DNA from: Chitinibacter sp. SCUT-21
Lineage (GTDB): Bacteria > Pseudomonadota > Gammaproteobacteria > Burkholderiales > Chitinibacteraceae
Length of the DNA stretch: 64,000 bases
Assembly (NCBI GenBank): GCA_041874755.1
Contig: CP102611.1
Location: forward strand, 2,356,001 to 2,420,000
Reading direction: 5' to 3'
Shown here: positions 26,497 to 34,954 of the stretch, in pieces
Layout of the letters: each line of letters begins with the position of its first letter
How positions within the stretch are numbered: position 1 is the first letter of the stretch
The notes under the pieces: model-generated
Databases searched by the model: none
Told to the model about the DNA's origin: nothing
What the model saw: the letters and a program-made list of their open reading frames with translations, nothing else
Made by a program: the position numbers and the translations under genes

Positions 26497-26509
26497 TTTG
26501 GGTTTTTAA

Positions 26510-26560
26510 TGGGTATGTGAATGAGGGCTTATAAGTAGAAGCCCTCTGTGCTTATACCCT
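26510..26560. repeat. 51-nt GGGTAT/ATACCC element, copy 1
   Basis: TGGGTAT and ATACCCT bound a 51-nt stretch beginning 14 nt after the TPR gene stop. Inside, GAGGGCTT pairs with AAGCCCTC. Four other elements of identical length lie at 30585, 46146, 55745 and 61566. The block TGAGGGCT at element positions 13-20 is shared with the 55745 copy. Confidence 0.65.
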
Positions 26561-26565
26561 GTTAA

Positions 26566-27318
26566 TTAGCTTAATACCTGCCAAACACGGGCTCCGTAAC
26601 TTGGCGCCAATGGGTGGATTAAAATTTGCCATGCCGCAACGCTACAAGCCGCGGCGCTACTAAGTGAACCCCAGCTTACATGTCGTGGCATTTTGCTGAT
26701 TGAGCGCTGCTTTAACACAAATCGCAATGCCTGACTCCCAAGCCAAACCAATAAGCCCAAACAGATTGCCGCTAGGGTGAGCAGCATTGGGAAAGAGAAG
26801 GTGCCATGGCTCGCTAGACCAATGGCCGCGCCGGCCAAGATGCCTGGCATCAGATAGGTGGGTGTCCATAATAAGCAGGCGAGAGTACAGGCGGGCCAGA
26901 AACGACGACTGGGCATGGATAGCATGCCCGCCACCATTGGCAGCACAGGACGGGTCGGGCCTAAAAAACGACCGACGAAAATCCCGATAGGGCCATGATG
27001 ACGCAGAACGAGTCTGGCTTGGATGAGTAATCGACGGTGTGGGCGGATAATTGGTAGGCGATGCAATTGGCTGCGATAGCGAGAACCGAGCAAGTAAGAA
27101 AGACCGTCGCCCAATAAGGCGGCAATAAAGCCGACTGCGCAGGCGCTCCAAAAATCAATTTGCCCATTGCCCACCAAGGCGCCCAGACTAAACATCAATA
27201 CGGTGCCGGGAATCAGTAAACCCACAATGGCCGTTGATTCGGCTAACACAATCACAAAAAGCACTAAAAGTGCAATTTCGCTGGAATGCCCCAACAAGCT
27301 TTGTAACCACTGTTCCAT
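26566..27318 (-). CDS. DedA/VTT-family inner-membrane protein
   Basis: The 250-residue protein has the DedA/VTT pattern: re-entrant helices around ESTAIVGLLIPGTVLM and the conserved F-x-GRFLGPTRPVLPMVAGML motif. DedA proteins are now linked to phospholipid (undecaprenyl phosphate) translocation and membrane homeostasis; whether that holds for this one is unknown. Unusually, about 50 extra residues follow the core, with a further hydrophobic stretch near the C-terminus. The ATG at 27318 is preferred over a TTG twelve bases upstream. Confidence 0.85.
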   Translation of the reverse strand: MEQWLQSLLGHSSEIALLVLFVIVLAESTAIVGLLIPGTVLMFSLGALVGNGQIDFWSACAVGFIAALLGDGLSYLLGSRYRSQLHRLPIIRPHRRLLIQARLVLRHHGPIGIFVGRFLGPTRPVLPMVAGMLSMPSRRFWPACTLACLLWTPTYLMPGILAGAAIGLASHGTFSFPMLLTLAAICLGLLVWLGSQALRFVLKQRSISKMPRHVSWGSLSSAAACSVAAWQILIHPLAPSYGARVWQVLS

Positions 27319-27451
27319 GACCCGACCCAAAAATAAATGCCTTGCTTTGAGGTGGCGGCGGTTGGAAGGTTCCCGATTGCGAATGAATTATCGAACAGTG
27401 GTTGGCGTCCGCTCACACACGGCATTTGGCGTGCGCGAGCGGCAGATGGCG

Positions 27452-29080
27452 TTAAACTTTAAATTTGGCTATTTCGCGATGCATATCGTCGGCAAGACGC
27501 CCTAATTCTTGGGCGGTTGATGCTACTCCGAACATGACTTGGGTGTTGTCGGCGATCATGTGTGACATTTGTTGCACCGCACTCGATACATGCTGACTAG
27601 AGTGCGATTGTTCCTGCAATGCTGTGCTCACCTCATCAATGCGCTCAACTACTTGTTTGGTCCGTGCACTAATCGCTTCGATCGACGCCCCCGCTGATTG
27701 CGCAATCTGCTGCCCACCCTCTACGTAAGATACAGATTCACGCATTTGCTGAGCCATGGATTTGGCGCTTTGTTGAATAGCACTGATCATTTGCGTAATT
27801 TCTAGGGCTGATTGGCTGGTTTTTTCCGCTAGTTTACGCACCTCATCGGCGACAACGGCAAAGCCTCGTCCTTGCTCGCCGGCACGTGCAGCCTCAATCG
27901 CGGCATTTAAGGCGAGCAAATTTGTTTGATCGGCCACGTCTTTGATGACCGCGGTAATGCCTGAAATACGGTCAGAGGACGCATCCAGCTCTTCTGCTGA
28001 TTTGGCAGCATGCCCGATCGAAACGGCAATTTGACCGATGTCTTTGACCATATGCTGAATTTGTTTGACGCCCTCTTGTGCTGACGAGCCAGATTCGGCA
28101 GACAGTTGCTGGGCATTGAGGCTAAGGTCACTAACATGACCAACATTGCGTGTGATATCTGCCAAGCTGGCTGCGACCTCACTGGCATTTTCTGTTTGTT
28201 GCGCGGAGCCTTCACGAACCAAGGCGGAAGAGTTGGCGAGATGTTCACTCCAGGTGCGAACTTGCACTGAGCGGTTTTGAATTTGCTGCAGGGTATTGCT
28301 GAGTGCTTCGAGCATTTGGTTGATTGTTACCGCCGTAGCGCCTAGTTCGTCCCTGCCTTGATAATGAATGCGACGCGTTAAATCATGATCGCTTTCGATT
28401 AATGCGATCTCTCGTTGAATTTGCTCGATAGGGCGTAAAATTGAACGGGCTAGCCATACCGTGATCATCGCTCCCAGCACACCAGCGAAGATAACCAAAC
28501 TAATAAAAGTGGTATGAATCCATGTGGCTTGCGCTTCGAGATCGGCTTTGGCCTTTAGCTCATCTTGTTGTGCTTGTTCCGCGGCTTTATCAACCGCGTC
28601 TTTTAGATCGTATAGCGGTTTTTTGAATGGAATCAATTGCTCATCCGCTTGGCTCGCACTCGTGATGCCGCCCGCGATGATTTGTTGATAAATGCCATTC
28701 ACTGCTTGTTTATATATGCTGACCTGTTGAGGCATTTGAATTTGCAACGCACGCACTTCAGGGCTCAATTTGAGTTGCCCGAATTCACTGATGTGTTTTT
28801 CTAAATTGCTAGTAATTTCGTCGAGCTCTTTTTTATTCGCTTCTGGACCATCTTCGCCGGAGACCCCGATCGAGATAAACAAGCTTTTCTCTTTTTGCCG
28901 TACGCGGGTAAGTAGGTATTTGATTTCCAGAGCCGAGCGCCCTACGGCGACATCATGCTCCAAAATGGCTTGAGCATCGTGGCGAACTTCTAATTCACTC
29001 CAAAAGCCCACTGCGGCGACTAATGTGATTAAGAGCAATAGGGCTGAACAGCCGGTCATCATGCGGGTACGAATATTCAT
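27452..29080 (-). CDS. Methyl-accepting chemotaxis protein
   Basis: The 542-residue receptor has a membrane helix at about 8-28, a helical periplasmic ligand domain of the 4HB type (30-190), a second membrane helix (about 192-212), a HAMP domain (215-265) and a cytoplasmic signalling domain with the hairpin tip [20 protein letters not shown]. It relays ligand binding to CheA/CheW. No CheR-docking pentapeptide is seen at the C-terminus. No chemotaxis genes lie beside it, so it is an orphan receptor gene; the ligand is unknown. Confidence 0.93.
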   Translation of the reverse strand: MNIRTRMMTGCSALLLLITLVAAVGFWSELEVRHDAQAILEHDVAVGRSALEIKYLLTRVRQKEKSLFISIGVSGEDGPEANKKELDEITSNLEKHISEFGQLKLSPEVRALQIQMPQQVSIYKQAVNGIYQQIIAGGITSASQADEQLIPFKKPLYDLKDAVDKAAEQAQQDELKAKADLEAQATWIHTTFISLVIFAGVLGAMITVWLARSILRPIEQIQREIALIESDHDLTRRIHYQGRDELGATAVTINQMLEALSNTLQQIQNRSVQVRTWSEHLANSSALVREGSAQQTENASEVAASLADITRNVGHVSDLSLNAQQLSAESGSSAQEGVKQIQHMVKDIGQIAVSIGHAAKSAEELDASSDRISGITAVIKDVADQTNLLALNAAIEAARAGEQGRGFAVVADEVRKLAEKTSQSALEITQMISAIQQSAKSMAQQMRESVSYVEGGQQIAQSAGASIEAISARTKQVVERIDEVSTALQEQSHSSQHVSSAVQQMSHMIADNTQVMFGVASTAQELGRLADDMHREIAKFKV

Positions 29081-29304
29081 TTTGCGGCATTCCTAACTGC
29101 GAATAATTAGAAAATACTAACATTTGCCTATGGTATGATCATCAATATTTGTAATGTTTTTGCATAAAATATGTAAGCAGTAAATTGTGGCTAAGTTGGG
29201 CTACATGCTTGATGTGACTAACCCTATTGTTTATAGGCGTTTTTTTGTTTTTTGAAATGTAGTACATTGCGGATCGTCTCCAAATTTTTGCGAAACATTT
29301 CTAC

Positions 29305-30255
29305 ATGCAAATCGATCCCGTCGTTCTCTTTTTCTTGCTCGGCCTTGCGGCCGGTATCGCAAAATCTGATTTAAAGCTGCCAAGTGCCCTGTATGACACG
29401 TTATCGGTATTTCTATTGCTTGCGATCGGTATTAAGGGAGGCTTAGTTCTAGCGAAACAACCTTTGCTGGAAATTTTGCCGCAGGCCGCTTTGGTGATTG
29501 TGATGGGCTTTATTTTGCCTTTACTGGCGTATCCAATTTTGCGGGTGAAATTGGCGCAAGCTGATGCGGCCAGTGTTGCTGCGCACTACGGCTCGGTGTC
29601 GGTGGTTACTTTTGCCGTTGGGGTCGCATATTTAACGCGCTTAGGCGTTGAATATGAATCACAAAGTACTTTGTTTTTGGTGCTATTAGAAATGCCCGCC
29701 CTGATTGTCGGTGTGTTATTAGCGCGTTTAGGCGGCAAAGAGGGGCAGGGTAAAAAAGCATCGGGCCATGCTTGGGGCAAATTAATGCACGAGATTTTGC
29801 TTGGTAAAAGCATGGTGTTATTGATGGGTGGCTTGTTGATTGGCTGGTTTGCAGGACCAGAGGGAATTAAACCCGTCGATAAATTGTATCTCGATTTATT
29901 TAAACCCGTTTTGACCTTATTTTTGTTAGAAATGGGCTTGGTTGTGGCCGGTAAAATTGGCGTATTGCGTCAGCAAGGGGTGTTTATTCTGGCCATCGGT
30001 ATTGCAATTCCATTAGTCTTTAGCTGGATCGGGATTGGCTTTGGTTTGATGATGGGCTTGTCTTTGGGCGGTTTGACCTTGTTGGCAACGCTAGCAGCCT
30101 CAGCAAGTTATATTGCCGCCCCTGCTGCTATGCGGATGGCGGTACCGCAGGCTAACCCGGCACTCTCGCTCGGTGCTGCATTGGGAATTACTTTCCCGTT
30201 TAATTTGTTAGTTGGTATTCCACTTTATTATCAGTTTGCCGCCGCTGTGGCCTAA
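29305..30255 (+). CDS. sbtA: SbtA-like sodium-dependent bicarbonate transporter
   Basis: The 316-residue membrane protein has about ten segments in two inverted halves and matches the SbtA family (DUF897): DLKLPSALYDTLSVFLLLAIGIKGG, then AHYGSVSVVTFAVG, and the second-half ASASYIAAPAAMRMAVP. In cyanobacteria SbtA imports bicarbonate with sodium. In heterotrophs it may feed carboxylation reactions. It is followed 9 nt later by a PII-like gene, as in the cyanobacterial sbtAB pair. No clear ribosome binding site precedes the ATG. Confidence 0.85.
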   Translation: MQIDPVVLFFLLGLAAGIAKSDLKLPSALYDTLSVFLLLAIGIKGGLVLAKQPLLEILPQAALVIVMGFILPLLAYPILRVKLAQADAASVAAHYGSVSVVTFAVGVAYLTRLGVEYESQSTLFLVLLEMPALIVGVLLARLGGKEGQGKKASGHAWGKLMHEILLGKSMVLLMGGLLIGWFAGPEGIKPVDKLYLDLFKPVLTLFLLEMGLVVAGKIGVLRQQGVFILAIGIAIPLVFSWIGIGFGLMMGLSLGGLTLLATLAASASYIAAPAAMRMAVPQANPALSLGAALGITFPFNLLVGIPLYYQFAAAVA

Positions 30256-30264
30256 GGAATTGCA

Positions 30265-30567
30265 ATGACATTTCATGCCAAAACCATGCTGACTATTGTA
30301 ACGGAAGCGTTGCTAGAAAATGATCTGGTAGAACTCTTTGAAGAGCGAAAAATACGCGGGTGGACCATTGTTGCTGCGCGCGGTAAGGGTGCGCATGGCG
30401 AGAAGCGGGGCAGTTTTGACGCGAATGAAAACATCCAGCTCGAAGTGATCGTTGATACCGCGAGTGCCGAAGCCTTGGCAGAAGAAATTATGGCGCGTTT
30501 TGGTGAGCACTATGCTTTAGTGCAATGGCTCTCTGAGGTGCGTGTTTTGCGGGCCAATAAGTTTTAA
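30265..30567 (+). CDS. sbtB: PII-like protein, SbtB-type regulator
   Basis: The 100-residue protein has PII-fold features: a beta-alpha-beta start (MLTIVTEALLENDLVELFEE), an RGWTIVAARGKG strand and a T-loop around GKGAHGEKRGSF. SbtB binds adenine nucleotides, including cAMP/AMP in cyanobacteria, and gates SbtA. The C-terminal CGPEGC redox loop of cyanobacterial SbtB is not present here, so any regulation would rest on nucleotide binding alone. AAGGA lies upstream of the ATG. Confidence 0.8.
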   Translation: MTFHAKTMLTIVTEALLENDLVELFEERKIRGWTIVAARGKGAHGEKRGSFDANENIQLEVIVDTASAEALAEEIMARFGEHYALVQWLSEVRVLRANKF

Positions 30568-30584
30568 TTTTTCGTGTTGATTTT

Positions 30585-30635
30585 TGGGTATATTGATCAA
30601 ATTCAACACAGGAAAGGCTTGGGGTCTTATACCTG
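30585..30635. repeat. 51-nt GGGTAT/ATACC element, copy 2 (degenerate)
   Basis: TGGGTAT at the left and ATACCTG at the right enclose exactly 51 nt, starting 18 nt after the sbtB stop. The right arm has lost one C. It shares CTTATACC with copy 1. Confidence 0.5.
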
Positions 30636-30770
30636 TTTGTGTATATTGCTTGGGTGAGTAATCTCAGTACCCGCGGGTAAAGGAAGTGCGTAATGCGCAC
30701 ACTTCCAATGAATTTAGCATTTTAAATGCTGGCTGCTATGCTCAAAATCTAACTATTTGGATACGAGCAT

Positions 30771-31523
30771 ATGGATCCGGCTGTCGTGACCGATCGAAAA
30801 CTGCTGGCGCTGGCCCCTGAGCTCGCCTCTCCGCAACCTCTTGCGGTGCAGTTTTTCCAAAAACTGAAAATCGCCATCACCGCAGGCTATTGGTTGCCTG
30901 ACGAAGCTTTGCCATCGGTTGCTCAATTTTCAGAGTTGTTTTCGATTCCGCATGATGTGGTGCAAAAAGCGTTTGATCAGCTGATTAAAGACAGTTGGCT
31001 GATGCTTAATACGCAGCAGGAATATTTAGTCACGCCAAAAATTGATCAACCTGTTTCACGCTTAAGTAATTTTTCTGACCTATTGCGGAGCAGGGGTTTT
31101 AAAGCCGGATCGGTGTGGCTGCGGCGTGAAGTAACTGAGCCAAATATGGACGAGCTATGGCGGCTCAAGTTGCAAACGGGGGCAAAGGTCAGCCGCTTAC
31201 AACGGTTACGCACGGCCAATGAAGTTGTGGTTGGCTACGAATCTACCAGTCTACCTGCGAATATTGTCCCAAACCCCGACGAGATAGGCTCATCGCTATA
31301 CCAGTATATGCATGATAAGCAACTCATTATCGCCAAAGCAGTTGAAGAAATTGACGCCTTTTCCTGTGATAGCGCTATGGCAGAACTGTGTGGTTTTGAG
31401 CTTGGAAAAGCGCTACTGCGTTTAACTCGCGTGAGTTTTCTACCCAATGGGCGGGCGATTGAGCTGACGTATTCTTACTTCCGTAGCGATTATTATCGAT
31501 ACGTGGTTGAGTTTAATGACTGA
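30771..31523 (+). CDS. GntR-family regulator with UTRA domain
   Basis: The 250-residue protein has an N-terminal winged helix (about 23-85, QFFQKLKIAITAGYWLPDEA) and a C-terminal UTRA effector domain (about 95-245). The HutC subfamily, to which this belongs, binds small acids, sugars or histidine intermediates. The DNA-binding part is divergent. Its stop overlaps the following diguanylate cyclase gene by 8 nt, so the regulator and the cyclase are expressed together. Confidence 0.85.
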   Translation: MDPAVVTDRKLLALAPELASPQPLAVQFFQKLKIAITAGYWLPDEALPSVAQFSELFSIPHDVVQKAFDQLIKDSWLMLNTQQEYLVTPKIDQPVSRLSNFSDLLRSRGFKAGSVWLRREVTEPNMDELWRLKLQTGAKVSRLQRLRTANEVVVGYESTSLPANIVPNPDEIGSSLYQYMHDKQLIIAKAVEEIDAFSCDSAMAELCGFELGKALLRLTRVSFLPNGRAIELTYSYFRSDYYRYVVEFND

Positions 31524-32880
31524 GGCCAGTATGCGCGCGATTTCTGCCTTAAGCTTCTCGACGCTGAACGAGCGGGCTTTGCTCGAGGCTTTACCGATTG
31601 CGGCTTGGCAAAAAGACCTGCATTTACACTATGTCTGGAGCAATGCAACTTTAAGCGCCTATTTTGGCGTGCCGCAAAATGAGTTACTCGGTCGCTGTGA
31701 TGCAGATGTGCTGCCTGATTGGATGGGAGAGCAAATACAGCTTGAAGAGTTGGCCGTATTGGCTCACCAAGATGAGCGAAGTAGCGACCTTCAATTGCCA
31801 AAAATACATGGCGAAAGCCGAACCTTGCGCTGCTTTCGCCGTTGTGCCTACGACGAAGAGGGGCAACTGATCGGTATTTTGGGGTTTGCGATTGATGTAT
31901 CAAGCGAGAAGCAACTACGCAAAGCACTGAAAACACAGGTGGATAGCCAATCGAGTTGGTTACGCGCTTTGCAGGATTACGCCTTGATCTCATTAATGGA
32001 TAGGCAAGGGCGTTTTACGTATGTGAGTGATCAGTATGCACGTCTGATTGGCCAGCATAGTAAAAATATGATTGGTGAATTGCGAAGCCATTTCGGCTTG
32101 CAGGCTGAAGGGATGCAGATTAGTTACTACTTGACCCTGGCCGAGCAGGGAACCCCTGCAACACTCGAATTTTCTGGTGTCCGCGCCGATGGCAGCCCGT
32201 ACTGGATGCGATCATTATTAATTGCTTTAAATTCCGCCGCGGATACGGAGCAAATCTTTTTTGAGTTGGCCACTGATTTAACTCCCGAAAAAATCACTGC
32301 TAATGCCTTAAATTCGGTTAACGATAATTTGATTGAGCTCATCAATAAAAACACCGAGTTAATTGCTCAGCTTGAAGTGGCGGCTCGTACTGATCCATTG
32401 ACCGGTTTATTGAATCGGCGCGCACTTTATGAACGAGCCAAGCAAGAAGATGATCGTGCGAAACGAAAAAAAGTCCCGCTGTCGCTGATCGCGATGGATA
32501 TTGATCATTTTAAAAGAATCAATGATCAATATGGTCATGAGTGTGGAGATCAGGCTTTGCTTCAGTTGGCTCGCTGGTGCGGTCAAGCACTGCGCTCAAC
32601 TGATTTGATGGCACGAACAGGGGGTGAGGAATTCATTATTTTGCTTCCTGACACTGGAATCGAACATGCGCAGGAGATTGCAGAACGGATTCGTCTCTTG
32701 ATTGAGCAGAGTAAAGTTGTAAACGCCAAAAATGGCGAGCGGTTTGGTTATACCATTAGCCAAGGTGTGGCGCGGGTGGGGGAGCAAGAATCGGTGCAGG
32801 ATGCGATTGTGCGTGCAGATCATGCCTTATATCGCGCCAAAGATGAAGGTCGCAACCGGGTATGCCTTGCTAAGCTATGA
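31516..32880 (+). CDS. Diguanylate cyclase with PAS sensor domains
   Basis: The 454-residue protein has two PAS-like domains (about 21-135 and 145-255), a short coiled coil (265-290) and a GGDEF domain. The active-site motif is GGEEF at 369-373 and an inhibitory I-site RSTD lies at 360-363, five residues before it, so it should make cyclic di-GMP and be product-inhibited. There is no membrane segment, so it senses a cytosolic cue. The ATG at 31516 overlaps the GntR stop; another ATG at 31531 is possible. Confidence 0.92.
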   Translation: MTEASMRAISALSFSTLNERALLEALPIAAWQKDLHLHYVWSNATLSAYFGVPQNELLGRCDADVLPDWMGEQIQLEELAVLAHQDERSSDLQLPKIHGESRTLRCFRRCAYDEEGQLIGILGFAIDVSSEKQLRKALKTQVDSQSSWLRALQDYALISLMDRQGRFTYVSDQYARLIGQHSKNMIGELRSHFGLQAEGMQISYYLTLAEQGTPATLEFSGVRADGSPYWMRSLLIALNSAADTEQIFFELATDLTPEKITANALNSVNDNLIELINKNTELIAQLEVAARTDPLTGLLNRRALYERAKQEDDRAKRKKVPLSLIAMDIDHFKRINDQYGHECGDQALLQLARWCGQALRSTDLMARTGGEEFIILLPDTGIEHAQEIAERIRLLIEQSKVVNAKNGERFGYTISQGVARVGEQESVQDAIVRADHALYRAKDEGRNRVCLAKL

Positions 32881-32931
32881 TTTATTTACCTTTATTTTGT
32901 TTTTACTCAGGTGCACAATGATTTTAGCTAA

Positions 32932-32962
32932 CTAGCCCCACGAACAGGGGCTTAGTTTTTTT
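32932..32962 (+). terminator. Terminator of the GntR-cyclase operon
   Basis: AGCCCC, a 7-nt loop, GGGGCT, then TAG and seven T, about 50 nt after the stop. Confidence 0.8.
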
Positions 32963-33037
32963 CTATGCACTAGATAGTAATAATTACCGTGCAATATGAC
33001 GGCGTTCTGTGATTCAATCATTGAACTTAAAACAGGC

Positions 33038-33064
33038 TTAGCACTCTATGATTAGGAGTGCTAA
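33038..33064. promoter_or_regulatory. CIRCE element (HrcA operator) upstream of rpoH
   Basis: TTAGCACTC, nine bases, GAGTGCTAA is a perfect CIRCE inverted repeat, 39 nt before the rpoH ATG. HrcA binds CIRCE and represses chaperone genes until heat shock. A TTGAAC (33021-33026) and a TATGAT inside the CIRCE spacer (33047-33052) are possible promoter parts but lie 20 nt apart, so the core promoter is not settled. Confidence 0.93.
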
Positions 33065-33103
33065 TATTTGGCTCGTACTGAATGTTTGGACAGGAGATCG
33101 ATC

Positions 33104-33961
33104 ATGAGTACTGCACTAACGCTACCAACTCTATCTGTTGGCGACAGTATTGAGCGTTATGTTCAGCGTGTGAATGCGTTTCCGATGCTCTCGCCCGAAG
33201 AAGAGCACGATTTGGCGACTCGCCATCAAGAACACAATGACTTAGAGGCGGCGCGTCAGCTGGTGTTATCGCACTTGCGCGTTGTGGTATCGATTGCGCG
33301 TGGTTACAGTGGGTATGGCCTGCCACAAGCAGATTTAATTCAAGAAGGTAATATCGGTTTGATGAAAGCGGTAAAACGCTTCGAGCCAAGCCGTGGTGTG
33401 CGCCTGTATTCCTTTGCCGTGCATTGGATTAAAGCTGAAATTCACGAGTATATTTTGCGCAACTGGCGTTTGGTCCGTATCGCGACGACCAAAGCGCAAC
33501 GCAAATTATTCTTCAATTTGCGCTCGATGAAATCGAGCTTTGCCGCGCTCACACATGTGCAAGCCAAAGAAATTGCCGACGATTTGGGCGTCAAGCCTGA
33601 AGAAGTGTTGGAAATGGAAACGCGCATGACTGGGCAGGATGTGGCCTTGGTTGCCGATGACGGCGACGACGAAGGTTACGCACCGATTGACTGGTTGGCT
33701 GATTCGCACAGCGAACCGACTGCAGTGCTGGCGCGTCAACGACTCGACCAATTGCAATCGGTGGGCATTGGTGCCGCGCTGGAATCTTTGGACGAGCGTA
33801 GTCGCCGCATTATCGAGGCGCGCTGGCTAACTGATGACGGTGAATCGTCTACGCTGCACGATTTGGCGGCCGAGTTTAATGTGTCGGCTGAGCGTATTCG
33901 CCAAATCGAAGCGAAGGCGCTGCAAAAAATGAAGCAGGCCTTATTGCCTGCGATGGCTTAA
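33104..33961 (+). CDS. rpoH: Heat-shock sigma factor RpoH (sigma-32)
   Basis: The 285-residue protein matches sigma-32 in length and order: region 2 with QADLIQEGNIGLMKAVKRFEP-like text at about 75-95, the RpoH box QRKLFFNLR at 132-140 that contacts core polymerase, and region 4 at the end (LAAEFNVSAERIRQIEAKAL). It directs transcription of chaperones and proteases. The true start is the ATG at 33104 with AGGAG eight bases upstream; the frame is open further left. The CIRCE element adds HrcA repression to the usual control by RNA thermosensing and DnaK. Confidence 0.96.
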   Translation: MSTALTLPTLSVGDSIERYVQRVNAFPMLSPEEEHDLATRHQEHNDLEAARQLVLSHLRVVVSIARGYSGYGLPQADLIQEGNIGLMKAVKRFEPSRGVRLYSFAVHWIKAEIHEYILRNWRLVRIATTKAQRKLFFNLRSMKSSFAALTHVQAKEIADDLGVKPEEVLEMETRMTGQDVALVADDGDDEGYAPIDWLADSHSEPTAVLARQRLDQLQSVGIGAALESLDERSRRIIEARWLTDDGESSTLHDLAAEFNVSAERIRQIEAKALQKMKQALLPAMA

Positions 33962-33986
33962 ATAAGCGATTGTACTGTTGTGGTCC

Positions 33987-34013
33987 AAAAGGGAGGCTAA
34001 GCCTCCCTTTTTT
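33987..34013 (+). terminator. rpoH terminator
   Basis: AAAAGGGAGGC, loop TAA, GCCTCCCTTTT and further T, 26 nt after the stop. Confidence 0.9.
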
Positions 34014-34092
34014 ATTGTGTCGGAAATTACTTCAAGAAATCTTGCATTTGGCCGATAATGTGCTAAGTACTTGATCTTTTGTATTTAATTAC

Positions 34093-34416
34093 ATGAAACC
34101 CAGTTATATTTTTGCGCCTCGCCACTCATTTTCTGACTATGTTGTTCAGAAGTTTGCGGCTATCGGCTCTGAATTGCCTCAATCGCAACTTCCCGCAGGC
34201 GACGCATCATCTGCCGCCGTTGCTTCTACTTCGCAGTCTGCAGGAGCTGTCTGGAATGGCGTGGAGCGTCGCAGTCAAGTGGACCGTCGCCAGCAGAATC
34301 GCCGTCAAGAACGCGGTTCCGCCATGTTAGATACTCGTACACAGCCGGATCGTCGTTGCGAAGCTCGGCGTCAAACTGATCGTGCGGTGAATGCATTTGT
34401 GGCGTGTAAAGTCTAA
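34093..34416 (+). CDS. Hypothetical protein with ERR/DRR/NRR repeat
   Basis: The 107-residue protein is of unknown family. Its middle is a low-complexity Ser/Ala segment (37-52), then a strongly basic run with a three-to-six residue arginine period (VERRSQVDRRQQNRRQER, then DRRCEARRQ). ERR...DRR motifs of this kind begin PilZ-type linkers, but no PilZ domain follows. The basic region may bind nucleic acid or cyclic di-GMP. No clear ribosome binding site is visible. It ends 1 nt before a convergent small gene. Confidence 0.55.
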   Translation: MKPSYIFAPRHSFSDYVVQKFAAIGSELPQSQLPAGDASSAAVASTSQSAGAVWNGVERRSQVDRRQQNRRQERGSAMLDTRTQPDRRCEARRQTDRAVNAFVACKV

Positions 34417-34417
34417 C

Positions 34418-34606
34418 TTAGCCTTGTGTAAATACCCCGGTGGCGTATTGATGGAATAAGATTGCTAGTAGTGCCGTTGCAATCAATACCTTTGCCGCTA
34501 TTTGTACGGTGCGGTGAGCTTCTTTTCTGCGCTGAGGGCCGAGCCATTGCCAAATGAGAAGGCCTGTTAGCAACAAGAGGAAAAGAAGGTTGATTTTGCC
34601 GCTCAT
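34418..34606 (-). CDS. Small two-span membrane protein upstream of mraZ
   Basis: The 62-residue protein has hydrophobic helices at about 6-24 and 36-53 separated by a basic loop (GPQRRKEAHR). I cannot name it. It is divergent from mraZ and convergent with the 107-residue gene. The ATG lacks a strong ribosome binding site. Confidence 0.6.
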   Translation of the reverse strand: MSGKINLLFLLLLTGLLIWQWLGPQRRKEAHRTVQIAAKVLIATALLAILFHQYATGVFTQG

Positions 34607-34790
34607 CGGGAAGCTCTGTCTTTTCTTGTAAGTTTTTTCACTAAAAGCCCTGTGGTTTGTGAAGGTTTTGTCAGAAAAGCCGTTGAATTTAAAGTGATAC
34701 TTTAACTTTTTGTGCTTTGTGTTTGATTTTAAATAGGCTGATTTTTTGTAAGTCTAATGTGTTAAATCATTGTATCAAAACGGGAAAATG

Positions 34791-34820
34791 CCCGGCACTG
34801 CTTGTGTCGGGTTTTTTTTT
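34791..34820 (+). terminator. Intrinsic terminator just before the mraZ promoter
   Basis: CCCGGCAC pairs with GTGTCGGG (one wobble) around a 5-nt loop, followed by nine T. It would stop read-through from the left and insulates the dcw cluster. No plausible gene ends here on the plus strand, so it could also end a short leader transcript. Confidence 0.75.
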
Positions 34821-34830
34821 CCTCTATAGT
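34803..34830 (+). promoter_or_regulatory. Candidate dcw-cluster promoter
   Basis: TTGTGT (34803-34808), a 16-nt spacer and TATAGT (34825-34830) sit directly before the TGGGN boxes. The -35 box overlaps the right arm of the terminator. This is inference from position and match; a second promoter in the AT-rich 34607-34790 region is possible. Confidence 0.45.
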
Positions 34831-34854
34831 GGGGCGCAGTGGGAAAAAGTGGGG
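34830..34854 (+). promoter_or_regulatory. MraZ operator: three TGGGN boxes
   Basis: TGGGG, TGGGA and TGGGG begin at 34830, 34840 and 34850, exactly 10 nt apart with 5-nt spacers. This is the known MraZ recognition pattern in other bacteria. Position just after the -10 box predicts autorepression of mraZ and the dcw cluster. Confidence 0.85.
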
Positions 34855-34954
34855 GAAAGTGCACTTTTCTGCCAGAATACGACCGAAGTGGTTCAAATTA
34901 AGCCATTTCAAAACCCAGCCGTTTAAACCGCGCCCAGCAGGTGGTGATTAAGTC

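Noticed and set aside
29218..29246. CCTAT/ATAGG hairpin followed by seven T before sbtA
   Set aside because: The stem is only five base pairs and no plus-strand gene ends there.
31493..31993. 166-codon minus-strand frame across the GntR/cyclase junction
   Set aside because: It is antisense to two well supported genes and has low-complexity Arg/His composition typical of shadow frames.
34717..34926. 69-codon plus-strand frame in the mraZ upstream region
   Set aside because: It runs straight through a strong intrinsic terminator and the MraZ boxes, so it is most likely a chance frame.
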